Shown in pieces: positions 36,955-47,211 of a stretch of DNA of 64,000 bases. The stretch's first letter is position 1; each line of letters starts with the position of its first letter. The stretch is taken from the NCBI GenBank assembly GCA_021732365.1, contig JAKFVD010000018.1:62001-126000 (forward strand), read 5' to 3'. The DNA comes from Methylotenera sp. (GTDB taxonomy: Bacteria > Pseudomonadota > Gammaproteobacteria > Burkholderiales > Methylophilaceae). The translations under genes and the position numbers were made by a program. Below the pieces are notes generated by a model that worked only from the letters and a program-made list of their open reading frames with translations, was not told the origin of the DNA and did not search any database.

Positions 36955-39306
36955 CTAACTTCGCAAACTCGCAGCAAATTGATTTTCTAATAATTGTAAC
37001 AATTTTGCCATTGCCGCTTCGGCTTCAATATCCACCAAAGTTTTATGAGTATCTTGCATAAGTACTGATAATGCAAGGCTTTTTTTGTTTTCAGGAATAC
37101 CTTTTCCTTGATATATATCAAACAGTTGCACTTGTGTCACAAGCGGAATATTCGCTTTTTCGATAGCATCGAATATCGTTTGAACAGGCAAATCCGCATC
37201 CACAATTACCGCCAAATCGCGACGCGTTGCTAGCGTTTTTGGTACCTCTGCGTAATGCGCAATGGATTTCTGCAATAGTGGTGATGCTTCCAGCTCAAAC
37301 AGAAAAGTATTTTTAGCTAAGCTGTAATGTTGTTGCCATTTTGGATGCAATTTGCCTAACCAGCCAATCGCGTTGCCATTAAGATAAACTCGGGCTGATT
37401 GACCTGGATGCAGAGCGTTGTGTGCTTCTGCACGATATTCAGCTTCACCATGCGTTAAGCTGTCAACAGTCGCCTTAACATCATAAAAATCGACTTCTTT
37501 TGCGGCTACGCCCCACTGCTCTGGCTGAAATGCACCATAAAATAAGCCAGCAACCCGTGCTTGCTCACTGAACCCTTGTTGTGTCTGATGATAGCTTGAG
37601 CCTACTTCAAACAGCATGGCGCGCTCTTGTTTACGATTCAGGTTGTAAGTCAACGTATCCAACAAACCACCCCACAATCCACTGCGCATCACGCTCATTT
37701 GACTAGCAATCGGATTTTTAAGCTTAATCGGGTTAGCATTGCCTAACAAATCGCGTTCCCAACTTTCATCCACAAAGCTATACGTAATAATTTCCTGATA
37801 ACCTTGCGCTTGCAAAGTGTTATGCAGCCATGCGTTATTCAGCAAGGCTTCTGGCGCATCCAGCATATTCAAGCTAGCAGTTGGTTTAATCGCAGAAATT
37901 TTATCGTAACCATGCAAACGTGCGATTTCTTCAATCAAATCCTCTTCGCGCGCAATATCAAAGCGATAGGTGGGCGACTTAACCACAAAAATATCGTCAT
38001 TTTCTGTGAATTCAAAATCCAGTTGTGTCAACAGAGTGCCAACGGTTTGCTTGGGAATGCTAATACCTAACACTGAACACAAACGCGAATAACGTAATTT
38101 CACAGAAGCACGTTCTGGTAATTGATTCACTATTTCGGTGATTTCGCCTGCCTGACCACCGCAGATATTTAGTATCAAAGCAGTTGCACGTTCCAGCGCC
38201 AATTTTGTATTGCCAAAATCCACACCACGTTCAAATCGATAAGATGAGTCTGTACTCAAGCCCAAGCGGCGGGCTTTGCCAGCAATCGCATCTGGCGTAA
38301 AAAACGCGCTTTCTAAAAATATTGCCGATGTTGCATCTGTGACGGATGTTGGTTCACCGCCCATAACGCCTGCAAATGCAATGGCACCACTATTATCGGC
38401 TATTACCAAATCGTCGCTGGCTAATTTAACTTGCGTATCATTTAGCAGCTTAATCTGTTCATTTTTTGATGCAAATCGAACGTTAACTTCGCCATTTAAT
38501 TGAGCTAAATCAAAGGCGTGCATCGGCTGGCCAAATTCCAGCAACACATAATTGCTGATATCCACAATCGCACTAATGCTGCGAATACCACTGCGCTCTA
38601 AACTGCGTACCATCCAATCAGGCGCTTTTGCTTGCGCATTCACTGACTCAATCACACGTCCATAATAAGCAGGGCAAGCTTCTTTTGCATGAACACTGAC
38701 CGCTTGTGTTTTTGTGCTTTCAATCTTGACGACATCAAAAGCTGGTAAATTAATTGGCGCGCCTGTAATCGCCGCTACATCACGCGCAATACCTAAGATA
38801 CTCAAGCAATCGGCACGATTAGGCGTTAGTTTCAATGTGAGCGCGTGATCATTTAAGTCCAAATAGTCACGGATATCCTGACCAGCTGGTGCGTCATTTG
38901 GCAACTCTAGCAAGCCGCTTGCTTCCGCTGCTAAGCCCAGCTCCTTCGCGGAACACATCATTCCAAACGACTCTACACCACGCACTTTTGCGGCTTTGAT
39001 ACTGATACCTGGTAATTCAGCGCCAACTAAAGCGCATGGTGCTTTTAAGCCTACGCGAGCATTGCTGGCACCACAAACAATCTGCAGAATTTCTTTACCA
39101 ATATTCACTTTGCAAACTTGCAAGCGATCTGCATCAGGGTGTTTAACCACCTCAATAATTTCACCAATTACGATATTGCTAAAAGCAGGCGCAACAGGCG
39201 TCATCTCTTCCACCTCCAAGCCAGCCATTGTTAGGGCGTGGCTAAGCTCTGCGGAAGTGATTGCGGGATTTACAAAGGTGCGTAACCAGTTTTCTGAGAA
39301 TTGCAT
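36955..39306 (-). CDS. pheT: Phenylalanyl-tRNA synthetase beta subunit
   Basis: Beta chain of the alpha2-beta2 PheRS. 783 residues from MQFSENWLRTFVNPAI (ATG 39304-39306); the frame stays open 16 codons further but this is the family start. Domain order: N-terminal B1/EMAP-like tRNA-binding domain (VCKVNIGKEILQIVCGASN), the B3/B4 editing region (ISAIVDISNYVLLEFGQPMH), B5 (SVKLRYSRLCSVLG), class II-like core and the C-terminal anticodon-binding domain (YAEVPKTLATRRDLAVIVD). It follows pheS by 16 nt. Confidence 0.96.
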   Translation of the reverse strand: MQFSENWLRTFVNPAITSAELSHALTMAGLEVEEMTPVAPAFSNIVIGEIIEVVKHPDADRLQVCKVNIGKEILQIVCGASNARVGLKAPCALVGAELPGISIKAAKVRGVESFGMMCSAKELGLAAEASGLLELPNDAPAGQDIRDYLDLNDHALTLKLTPNRADCLSILGIARDVAAITGAPINLPAFDVVKIESTKTQAVSVHAKEACPAYYGRVIESVNAQAKAPDWMVRSLERSGIRSISAIVDISNYVLLEFGQPMHAFDLAQLNGEVNVRFASKNEQIKLLNDTQVKLASDDLVIADNSGAIAFAGVMGGEPTSVTDATSAIFLESAFFTPDAIAGKARRLGLSTDSSYRFERGVDFGNTKLALERATALILNICGGQAGEITEIVNQLPERASVKLRYSRLCSVLGISIPKQTVGTLLTQLDFEFTENDDIFVVKSPTYRFDIAREEDLIEEIARLHGYDKISAIKPTASLNMLDAPEALLNNAWLHNTLQAQGYQEIITYSFVDESWERDLLGNANPIKLKNPIASQMSVMRSGLWGGLLDTLTYNLNRKQERAMLFEVGSSYHQTQQGFSEQARVAGLFYGAFQPEQWGVAAKEVDFYDVKATVDSLTHGEAEYRAEAHNALHPGQSARVYLNGNAIGWLGKLHPKWQQHYSLAKNTFLFELEASPLLQKSIAHYAEVPKTLATRRDLAVIVDADLPVQTIFDAIEKANIPLVTQVQLFDIYQGKGIPENKKSLALSVLMQDTHKTLVDIEAEAAMAKLLQLLENQFAASLRS

Positions 39307-39322
39307 AATGTTTAAAACTTGA

Positions 39323-40342
<1,020 letters not shown>

Positions 40343-40382
40343 TTAACTGATTGATTATGAATAAATATTTTTCTTTAGCCAT

Positions 40383-40410
40383 AAAAAAAGAGGCCTTAGC
40401 CTCTTTTTTT
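40383..40410 (-). terminator. Terminator between rplT and pheS
   Basis: A perfect 12-bp inverted repeat, seven A plus GAGGC (40383-40394) with GCCTC plus seven T (40399-40410), loop CTTA. It sits just downstream of rplT on the minus strand and would end the infC-rpmI-rplT message or attenuate read-through to pheST. Confidence 0.85.
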
Positions 40411-40432
40411 ATTTCAAACTGATACAAGCAGC

Positions 40433-40792
40433 TTAAGCCGCTAAACCAGCTTTTGCTAAGTCAACAAATTTTGCAAATGCCGCTTTGTCGAACACTGCTA
40501 AATCAGCTAGTACTTTGCGATCCACTTCAATAGAAGCTTTTTTCAAGCCATTCATGAAACGGCTGTATGTTAAACCTAACTCGCGTGCACCTGCATTAAT
40601 ACGTGCAATCCATAAGGTACGGAATTGACGTTTTTTCTGACGACGGTCACGGTAAGCATATTGACCCGCTTTCATTACCGCTTGCTTAGCAACGCGATAA
40701 ACGTTTTTACGACGACCGCGATAACCTTTAGCGGCGTTTAATACTTTTTTATGTCTTGCGCGAGCGATGACACCACGTTTTACTCTAGGCAT
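40433..40792 (-). CDS. rplT: 50S ribosomal protein L20
   Basis: 119 residues, normal length, with [20 protein letters not shown] and [20 protein letters not shown] at the start and [20 protein letters not shown] later. Binds 23S rRNA early in 50S assembly and typically represses its own operon. Lies 10 nt after rpmI. Confidence 0.98.
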   Translation of the reverse strand: MPRVKRGVIARARHKKVLNAAKGYRGRRKNVYRVAKQAVMKAGQYAYRDRRQKKRQFRTLWIARINAGARELGLTYSRFMNGLKKASIEVDRKVLADLAVFDKAAFAKFVDLAKAGLAA

Positions 40793-40802
40793 ATCGGTCT
40801 CC

Positions 40803-41000
40803 TTATTGTGTTGGCATCATGGCGCGAACGCGTTTGATGTCAGTTGGTGAGATGATCGAAGTGCCACGTAACTTACGTTTTTGCTTAGTGGTTTTCTTGG
40901 TTAGGATATGACGTAAATGTGAATGCGTACGCTTCACTTTACCATTACCTAAGAACTTAAAACGCTTTTTGGCGCTGCTCTTTGTTTTCATTTTTGGCAT
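40803..41000 (-). CDS. rpmI: 50S ribosomal protein L35
   Basis: 65 residues, standard length, with the basic [20 protein letters not shown] start and [20 protein letters not shown]. Lies between infC (73-nt gap) and rplT. A GGAG Shine-Dalgarno precedes the ATG. Confidence 0.98.
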   Translation of the reverse strand: MPKMKTKSSAKKRFKFLGNGKVKRTHSHLRHILTKKTTKQKRKLRGTSIISPTDIKRVRAMMPTQ

Positions 41001-41073
41001 TTTTTTCTCCTTTGAGAGTTGTTAAGAGTGCCTAGGCATGCCATTTCGCCGTATCACTCAAGTAAAAACTTAT

Positions 41074-41679
41074 TTATTCTGTTGCTACTACTTTTTCTTC
41101 TAACTTTTCAGCTGTTTTTTCAACAGGTTTTGCTACTTTTGGTTGCTTTGCAACTACTTTTTCTATCTTTTTAGGTGCTAATACCATCACCATTTGGCGG
41201 CCTTCCATTTTAGGAAACTGCTCAACAACCGCATGCTCTACCAAATCGGCTTCTACACGTCTTAATAACGCCAAACCAAATTCTTGGTGCGTAATCTCGC
41301 GGCCTCTAAAACGCAGCGTGATTTTCGCTTTATCACCTTCACCCAAAAAGCGGATGATATTACGTACTTTAATATTGTAATCGCCATCATCCGTACCTGG
41401 GCGAAATTTGATTTCTTTGATAACAACTTGTTTCTGCTTCAATTTTTGTTCATGTTGGCGCTTGCTTTCAGCGTACTTGAACTTACCGTAATCCATCAAC
41501 CTGCACACTGGTGGCGTGGCATTTGGCGCGATTTCTACCAAATCAATATCCGCTTCTTCTGCCTTAAAAAAAGCCTCACGTAGACTTACAATGCCTAATG
41601 GCTCGCCTTCTACTCCCACCAAACGAACTTCGGGTGCGGTAATATCCCCATTAATTCGTGTATCTTTATCTTGTGCTAT
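41074..41679 (-). CDS. infC: Translation initiation factor IF-3, apparent AUA start
   Basis: IF-3 of 201 residues; it checks start codons on the 30S subunit. The conserved N-terminus reads [20 protein letters not shown], so the true start lies upstream of any ATG/GTG in frame. The codon at 41677-41679 (ATA) is six nt after an AGGAG site (41686-41690) and directly precedes this sequence, so initiation at AUA is the best reading. E. coli infC uses AUU for autoregulation, and AUA would do the same job. The rest matches IF-3: [38 protein letters not shown] and [20 protein letters not shown]. Confidence 0.93.
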   Translation of the reverse strand: MAQDKDTRINGDITAPEVRLVGVEGEPLGIVSLREAFFKAEEADIDLVEIAPNATPPVCRLMDYGKFKYAESKRQHEQKLKQKQVVIKEIKFRPGTDDGDYNIKVRNIIRFLGEGDKAKITLRFRGREITHQEFGLALLRRVEADLVEHAVVEQFPKMEGRQMVMVLAPKKIEKVVAKQPKVAKPVEKTAEKLEEKVVATE

Positions 41680-41729
41680 TGCTGGCTCCTAATCAAAAAA
41701 ATTAAACCGCGCTACCTTGAAAATAAAGT

Positions 41730-43637
41730 TTAAACCTTTGCTTCTACTTCTGCTTTTAACCGAGCAATTAAGTCGGCAATCGGCATAGAACCTAGGTCTT
41801 CACCTTTTCTGGTACGCACGGCCACATGTCCTGCTTGCATTTCGCGCTCACCCGCAACGAGCAAGTAAGGCATTTTCTGCATTGAATGTTCGCGTATTTT
41901 ATAGGTAATCTTCTCATTTCTCAAGTCATATTCGCATCGAATGCCATTTTTCTTCAATGTTTCAACAACTTGCATTACGTATTCGGCTTGGCTTTCAGAA
42001 ATATTCAGCACCATCACTTGCACAGGCGCCAACCAAAGCGGCATTGCACCCGCATAGTTTTCAATCAAAATACCAATAAAACGCTCCATTGAGCCCACAA
42101 TAGCCCGATGCAACATGATGGGACGTTTGCGTGAATTGTCTTCCGCCACATACTCCGCACCTAAACGTTCAGGCAAGTTAGGATCTAGCTGAATGGTGCC
42201 ACATTGCCACAAGCGACCTAGTGAATCTTTTAATGTGAATTCGATTTTAGGGCCATAGAATGCGCCTTCACCAGGCTGGTATTCAAAGTCTAAATTGTTT
42301 AACTTCAACGCATTGGCAAGCGAAGTTTCTGCCCTGTCCCAATCTTCGTCTGAGCCAATGCGTTTTTCTGGGCGTGTAGATAGCTTAACTAAAACATCTT
42401 TAAAACCAAAATCGCCATAAGCCTTGTAGAGCATCTTAATAAAGTCGGCGACTTCTGCTTCTACTTGTTCGTCGGTACAAAAGATATGCGCATCATCCTG
42501 AGTAAAGCCACGCACACGCATCAAACCGTGCAATGAGCCAGACGGTTCGTTACGGTGGCATGAGCCGAACTCTGCCAAGCGTAGCGGCAAATCGCGGTAA
42601 CTATGCAGGCTACTATTAAAAATCTGCACATGACCAGGGCAATTCATCGGTTTCACGGCGTATTCACGATTTTCTGAATTGGTCACAAACATATTGTCGC
42701 GATAATTTTGCCAGTGGCCAGACTTCTCCCACAAGGTTTTATCCATAATGGTCGGCGTGCGCACTTCTTGATAGTTGTAATCCTTGAACATTTGGCGCAT
42801 ATATTGCTCAACTTCTTGCCAAATGCTCCAGCCACGCGGATGCCAGAACACCATGCCTGGCGCGTCATCTTGCATATGAAAATAATCCAGTTGCTTGCCT
42901 AATTTGCGGTGATCGCGTTTTTCCGCTTCTTCCAATTGGAATAAATAAGCCTCAAGCTCTTCTTTATTGCGCCAAGCGGTGCCATAAACGCGTTGCAACA
43001 TCTCATTATTGCTATCGCCACGCCAGTAAGCGCCTGCTAGCTTCATCAATTTGAATGCTTTTAATTTGCCCGTATTCGGTACATGCGGGCCACGGCATAA
43101 GTCGGTAAAGCCGCCTTCAGAATATAAAGAAACATCTTCATTGGCAGGAATCGACGCAATAATTTCAGCCTTGTAATGCTCGTTAATACTTTTGAAATAT
43201 GCCACCGCCTCATCGCGCGGCAATACTTTGCGCGTCACCTGCTCATCCTTTTTAGCCAGCTCGCCCATTTTCTTTTCGATGGCGATTAAATCTTCTGGCG
43301 TAAACGGGCGCTTATATGAAAAATCATAATAAAAGCCATTGTCAATCACAGGGCCAATCGTTACTTGGCAATCAGGAAATAATTCTTTAACCGCATACGC
43401 CAATAAATGCGCGGTGGAATGGCGAATAATATCTAAGCCATCATCGGATTTATCCGTCACAATCGCTAAATCGCTATCGGATTCAATCAGATAACTGGTA
43501 TCCACCAACTGATTGTTCACCTTGCCAGCAAGTGCAGCCTTTGCAAGACCTGCGCCAATATCCATAGCCACTTGCGCCACGGTTACTGGCGATTCAAAGC
43601 TACGTTGTGAGCCATCTGGCAGGCGAATTACTGGCAT
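41730..43637 (-). CDS. thrS: Threonyl-tRNA synthetase
   Basis: Class II synthetase of 635 residues. Domain order: TGS domain (1-~60), editing domain with HxxxH and CxxxH ([20 protein letters not shown]), catalytic core with motif 2 ([20 protein letters not shown] before it) and Zn ligands ([26 protein letters not shown]) and motif 3 ([19 protein letters not shown]), then the anticodon-binding domain. Lies 50 nt upstream of infC, as in E. coli. Confidence 0.97.
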   Translation of the reverse strand: MPVIRLPDGSQRSFESPVTVAQVAMDIGAGLAKAALAGKVNNQLVDTSYLIESDSDLAIVTDKSDDGLDIIRHSTAHLLAYAVKELFPDCQVTIGPVIDNGFYYDFSYKRPFTPEDLIAIEKKMGELAKKDEQVTRKVLPRDEAVAYFKSINEHYKAEIIASIPANEDVSLYSEGGFTDLCRGPHVPNTGKLKAFKLMKLAGAYWRGDSNNEMLQRVYGTAWRNKEELEAYLFQLEEAEKRDHRKLGKQLDYFHMQDDAPGMVFWHPRGWSIWQEVEQYMRQMFKDYNYQEVRTPTIMDKTLWEKSGHWQNYRDNMFVTNSENREYAVKPMNCPGHVQIFNSSLHSYRDLPLRLAEFGSCHRNEPSGSLHGLMRVRGFTQDDAHIFCTDEQVEAEVADFIKMLYKAYGDFGFKDVLVKLSTRPEKRIGSDEDWDRAETSLANALKLNNLDFEYQPGEGAFYGPKIEFTLKDSLGRLWQCGTIQLDPNLPERLGAEYVAEDNSRKRPIMLHRAIVGSMERFIGILIENYAGAMPLWLAPVQVMVLNISESQAEYVMQVVETLKKNGIRCEYDLRNEKITYKIREHSMQKMPYLLVAGEREMQAGHVAVRTRKGEDLGSMPIADLIARLKAEVEAKV

Positions 43638-43690
43638 ATCAATTCCAATTTAATTAAGTATTCTCAATATTTCAATCAAGCTTAAAACAA

Positions 43691-43719
43691 TAAAAGCCGT
43701 TTTATTTTAACGGCTTTTA
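43691..43719 (-). terminator. Terminator between tRNA-Val and thrS
   Basis: Stem TAAAAGCCGTT (43691-43701) with AACGGCTTTTA (43709-43719), 7-nt loop. On the minus strand it is followed by TTGTTTT. It would end the tRNA-Val transcript or act in the thrS leader. Confidence 0.65.
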
Positions 43720-43795
43720 CAAATGCAACAAGCTCAAAAGTTAACCATTTTGTATCGTTAACTTTTGATAAAGGTTAAACCGAGTATTGCGTTTT

Positions 43796-43872
43796 TGGTA
43801 GGCAGTACCAGATTCGAACTGGTGACCTCTTGGATGTCGACCAAGCGCTCTAACCAACTGAGCTAACCGCCT
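43796..43872 (-). tRNA. tRNA-Val (anticodon GAC), with C at position 33
   Basis: A 77-nt cloverleaf on the minus strand: acceptor AGGCGGT/ACTGCCT, D arm GCTC/GAGC with loop AGTTGGTTA, anticodon stem CTTGG/CCAAG around loop TCGACAT (anticodon GAC), variable AGGTC, T arm ACCAG/CTGGT with loop TTCGAAT, and encoded CCA. Base 33, normally a universally conserved U, reads C. All stems pair perfectly apart from one G-T in the acceptor, so it looks functional. Confidence 0.92.
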
Positions 43873-43914
43873 GTTTATGCAATTTTGCGAAGTGCGAATT
43901 CTAGCTTAATAAGG

Positions 43915-43943
43915 GTTTGCGCGCAAACGCGCACTGTTATAAT
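43915..43943 (+). promoter_or_regulatory. Promoter with a 14-bp palindrome upstream of the 2OG oxygenase
   Basis: GTTTGCGCGCAAAC (43915-43928) is a perfect palindrome that contains a TTGCGC -35-like box (43917-43922). A perfect -10 TATAAT lies at 43938-43943 (spacer 15). The predicted transcription start is close to the GTG start codon at 43950. Confidence 0.5.
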
Positions 43944-43949
43944 TGCTGG

Positions 43950-44585
43950 GTGAACACACAAAATAATCCGCAAACAAATTTTGAGACCTTACTGGACAGC
44001 TTGAGCACACAAGGTTACGTTGTTTGTGAAAACTTTTTGCCTGAGCAAATTATTTTAGCTTTGCGTGATGAGGCGCAAAAGCGCTATGCGAATCTGGAAA
44101 TGCGTGCCGCTAAGACTGGTTTACTGAATCAATCACAACAATCCAACATTCGTGGCGACCAAATTATGTGGCTGGATGAGCAGCTTGAAAACAGTGCGAT
44201 TCAAGCTTATTTTGAGCAAATGCATGCGTTAAGAATGTTACTTAACCAATATTTATTCATGAATTTACAAGCGTTTGAGACACATTTTGCCATTTATACG
44301 GTTGGCGGCGCTTATCAAAGACATCTAGACCAATTTGGTCACGGTAACGATGCCAAAGCGCGCCAATTAAGCAGTGTTTTATATTTGAATAATGATTGGC
44401 AAGTGGACAATGGCGGCGAGTTACGTTTATATTTAAATGAAATAGAGTACTTAGATATACTGCCAACGGCTGGCAAATTAGTGTTATTTTTATCGGCTAA
44501 ATTTTGGCACGAAGTGCGCCCTGCAAAACGCGAAAGAGTCAGTTTAACTGGCTGGTTTAGAAGCCGTTCGCATTCATTAATCTAA
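43950..44585 (+). CDS. 2OG-Fe(II) oxygenase
   Basis: A 211-residue 2-oxoglutarate and iron-dependent dioxygenase, of the SM-20/prolyl-4-hydroxylase-like family. Iron ligands are His125 and Asp127 (QRHLDQFG) and His187 (FWHEV), with the 2OG-binding Arg196 in KRERVSLTGW. Start chosen as GTG 43950: the in-frame TTG at 43917 lies inside the apparent promoter, and no Shine-Dalgarno is seen, so the mRNA may be leaderless. Substrate unknown. It ends with a 4-nt convergent overlap with mltB. Confidence 0.85.
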   Translation: MNTQNNPQTNFETLLDSLSTQGYVVCENFLPEQIILALRDEAQKRYANLEMRAAKTGLLNQSQQSNIRGDQIMWLDEQLENSAIQAYFEQMHALRMLLNQYLFMNLQAFETHFAIYTVGGAYQRHLDQFGHGNDAKARQLSSVLYLNNDWQVDNGGELRLYLNEIEYLDILPTAGKLVLFLSAKFWHEVRPAKRERVSLTGWFRSRSHSLI

Positions 44586-45793
44586 GGCTGTACTAAACGG
44601 TCATACAAACTTGGGCTGGCATAACCATCTTGTGCCAACCTTTCTGATGCTTGATATTGCCGAATAGCCGCCTGTGTTTTAAGGCCAGGAAAGCCATCTG
44701 GCGGCCCGCAATCAAAACCCAATTCATTTAACTTGCCTTGCAACGCCCACATTTGGTTAAAAGTTAACGCTTCTTTTTCGGCAAAATCTCCTGCAACAAT
44801 CGGTTTATCTGCGATGAACTGATTGGATAAATGCACAACTGATAATGCATAGTTGACTGAGCGATTCCAATCCATAATCACATCAAAGTTATGAAACACC
44901 ATAAAAGCTGGGCCAAAACGCCCTTGTGGTAGCAAAATTGCCGCTTCTGCCAGTTCTGGTAAAGCATTATTTTCCATGGTCAACACACCCAATTTAGACC
45001 AATGCAAAGCATGCTGGCGGCGATTCAATTGCGCCAAGCTATAATCAAATTCATTGGGTAATTTCACCTCAAGCGCTGCAATTTCAGTTTTACGCCAACC
45101 AACCTGATTCAGATAATTGGCGGCCGATGCAAACGCATCTGGCAAAGATGTCCAAATATCCATGCGGCCATCAATATCCGCATCGACACCATATTTAAGT
45201 AAAGTGGATGGCATAAATTGCATATGCCCCATCGCGCCTGCCCAAGAGCCGCGCATGCCTGCAACTTTGTTATGCCCTGCATCGATAATACGCATTGTGT
45301 CAAACAGTTGCGCGCGAAAAAAATGGGAACGGCGCCCCTCAAAAGCTAAAGTCGCCAGCGCGGATGGCAGCCCATAATTGCCTTTATTGCTACCGTAGTT
45401 GGTTTCTAAGCCCCAAAACGCCATTAATATTTGTTTAGGTACGCCATATTTTGCTTCAATCTGATTTAAAAGCGCTTCGTGCTCTTGCAGTAATGCCCTG
45501 CCCTTGGCTACTCGATTAGGGCTTACGCGCTTTTCTACATAATTTAAAAATGGTGAGATAAATTCTGGCTGACCGCGATCTAATACAATGACGCTTGGTA
45601 AATATTGCGCGTTCTGAAATGTGTCATTGATAGTCTGCTCGGAAATCTGTGCAGCTTTAGCCTCCGACTTCAATGTTTCAAGCCATGTATCAAAGTTTAC
45701 AGTCTCTTCTGCAATTGCTACTGGATTGATTATTAAGTAAAAAATTGCATTAACTATGCAAAGAATAAATCGATTAAATCGTTTTTCAATCAT
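44582..45793 (-). CDS. MltB-type lytic murein transglycosylase
   Basis: Cleaves peptidoglycan to 1,6-anhydromuramyl products. 403 residues: signal sequence (about 1-28, LCIVNAIFYLIINPVAIAEE; no lipobox Cys, so soluble periplasmic rather than lipoprotein), catalytic SLT-like domain with Glu130 in FWGLETNYGSNKG and MGHMQFMPSTLLKYG, and a C-terminal peptidoglycan-binding PG_binding_1 repeat (NELGFDCGPPDGFPGLKTQA). The domain set fits the MltB family with an added binding domain. Confidence 0.9.
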   Translation of the reverse strand: MIEKRFNRFILCIVNAIFYLIINPVAIAEETVNFDTWLETLKSEAKAAQISEQTINDTFQNAQYLPSVIVLDRGQPEFISPFLNYVEKRVSPNRVAKGRALLQEHEALLNQIEAKYGVPKQILMAFWGLETNYGSNKGNYGLPSALATLAFEGRRSHFFRAQLFDTMRIIDAGHNKVAGMRGSWAGAMGHMQFMPSTLLKYGVDADIDGRMDIWTSLPDAFASAANYLNQVGWRKTEIAALEVKLPNEFDYSLAQLNRRQHALHWSKLGVLTMENNALPELAEAAILLPQGRFGPAFMVFHNFDVIMDWNRSVNYALSVVHLSNQFIADKPIVAGDFAEKEALTFNQMWALQGKLNELGFDCGPPDGFPGLKTQAAIRQYQASERLAQDGYASPSLYDRLVQP

Positions 45794-45797
45794 CGTT

Positions 45798-46637
45798 TTA
45801 AGTCGTTTCCAGCACTTTGCTATAGCCTATGTGAAAATCTGGATACTGCAACTCAAAACCCGTCGCGCGCAAACGGTGATTACTTAGGCGCTTGCCTCCC
45901 TGCCTTGCAGGCGTTTGAATTTCGCTGACATCTATGCCTTGCTGCCTTGCAAGCCAGTTGAGCACCGTATATTGCAAAGTAGGCATGTCATCGGTGATGA
46001 TATAACAATTTTCTACGGGCTGCTGATTCAAGCTTTTTTGCACTAAGAATGCAATAAATCCTGCTGCATCATCGCGATGAATACGATTGCTCCAGCTATT
46101 ATTGACAGGCCAGCGACTGGGGTCTTTTGCTGTGTTAACCAAATATAAGCGACCTTGCCCATAAATGCCTGAAAGCCTTAATATTGTGGCTTTGCAAGTT
46201 AATTGAGTTAACACATTTTCAGCTTCTAATAATCGTTCACCACCAAAATCAGCAGGAATTGCTAGCGTATCTTCATCTAAAATTTCTGACGTATTTTGCC
46301 CATACACCCGTGTGCTAGAAACGAAAAACACATGCTGTAAATCGGCATTGCGCGCTTGTGTTGCCAATACGTTTTTTAATCCTTGCACATAAATGGCATG
46401 ATAATTTTCATCGGTTTGCGCACTTGCCGCCACGCAATAGATAATAATATGCGGATTAAGATGCGTTAATACTGCTAAAGTGCTCGCTTTTGTAACATCT
46501 GCCTGAATCGTTTGCATGCCATGCGGCAAATTTCGCGGGCTGATTCTTAAGCCAATCACTTCATGGTTTGCTTGATGCAATAACGCTGCAATTGCTGTGC
46601 CTAAATCACCGCAGCCTATGATTAATATTTGAGCCAT
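45798..46637 (-). CDS. SDR-family NAD(P)-dependent epimerase (YeeZ-like)
   Basis: A 279-residue Rossmann-fold protein. NAD(P)-binding start GCGDLGTAIAALLHQANH, then the SSTRVYGQ segment and the RLSGIYGQGRL stretch of extended SDR epimerases, though the catalytic Tyr-Lys pair is atypical (YG only). It is closest in character to YeeZ-like sugar-nucleotide epimerase homologues whose activity is unproven. It starts 22 nt after the Nudix gene. Confidence 0.8.
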   Translation of the reverse strand: MAQILIIGCGDLGTAIAALLHQANHEVIGLRISPRNLPHGMQTIQADVTKASTLAVLTHLNPHIIIYCVAASAQTDENYHAIYVQGLKNVLATQARNADLQHVFFVSSTRVYGQNTSEILDEDTLAIPADFGGERLLEAENVLTQLTCKATILRLSGIYGQGRLYLVNTAKDPSRWPVNNSWSNRIHRDDAAGFIAFLVQKSLNQQPVENCYIITDDMPTLQYTVLNWLARQQGIDVSEIQTPARQGGKRLSNHRLRATGFELQYPDFHIGYSKVLETT

Positions 46638-46659
46638 TTATTAGGTTAACTCCCTGAAG

Positions 46660-47211
46660 TTAACCATGCTTAATCAGGTATTTTTCTGCGAAAAATAAGG
46701 CAACGATTGTTTTGCCATCGGTGATTTCACCACGCTGAATCATGTTCATGCAATCCTCAAACGGCAAATCAAATACCTCTAGCGATTCATCGGCATCACG
46801 TTGATGCTGACCCGCACTTAAACCACGCGCTAAATACATATGGATGACTTCATTAGAGTAACCAATGCAAGGATGCTGGTGACCCAACTTAACCCATTTT
46901 TTTGCGCTAAAACCCGTTTCTTCCAGCAACTCACGTTGGCCTGTCACTAAAATTTCTTCTCCCGCATCTATTTTCCCTGCTGGCAACTCAATAAAAACTT
47001 GATGCAGGGGATAGCGGAATTGGCGCTCTAAAATAACATTGCCATTTGCTAAAATCGGTACAATCACTACTGCGCCTGGATGTCTCACATATTCACGCTG
47101 GCTGTTGTGTCCATTTGGCAAGCGCACTTGGTCACGTTTAACAGTCAACATACCGCCTGAGGCGATTGTTTCAGAGCTCACCAAGTGCTCAGTTAAATCA
47201 AGCTTCATCAT
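46660..47211 (-). CDS. Nudix hydrolase (ADP-ribose pyrophosphatase-like)
   Basis: A 183-residue Nudix enzyme probably acting on ADP-ribose or a related nucleotide diphosphate. The Nudix box is complete at 79-101 (GKIDAGEEILVTGQRELLEE then TGF) with the catalytic Glu pair in RELLEE. The upstream ELPAGK and RQFRYPLHQVFIE stretch fits the NudF/YffH-type ADP-ribose group. Two in-frame ATGs open the gene (47211, 47208). It is 3 codons from the ypfJ stop. Confidence 0.88.
   Translation of the reverse strand: MMKLDLTEHLVSSETIASGGMLTVKRDQVRLPNGHNSQREYVRHPGAVVIVPILANGNVILERQFRYPLHQVFIELPAGKIDAGEEILVTGQRELLEETGFSAKKWVKLGHQHPCIGYSNEVIHMYLARGLSAGQHQRDADESLEVFDLPFEDCMNMIQRGEITDGKTIVALFFAEKYLIKHG

Noticed and set aside
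43917..43949. TTG start for the 2OG oxygenase
   Set aside because: This segment contains the -35/-10 elements and the palindrome; translation from 43917 would require a different, upstream promoter.
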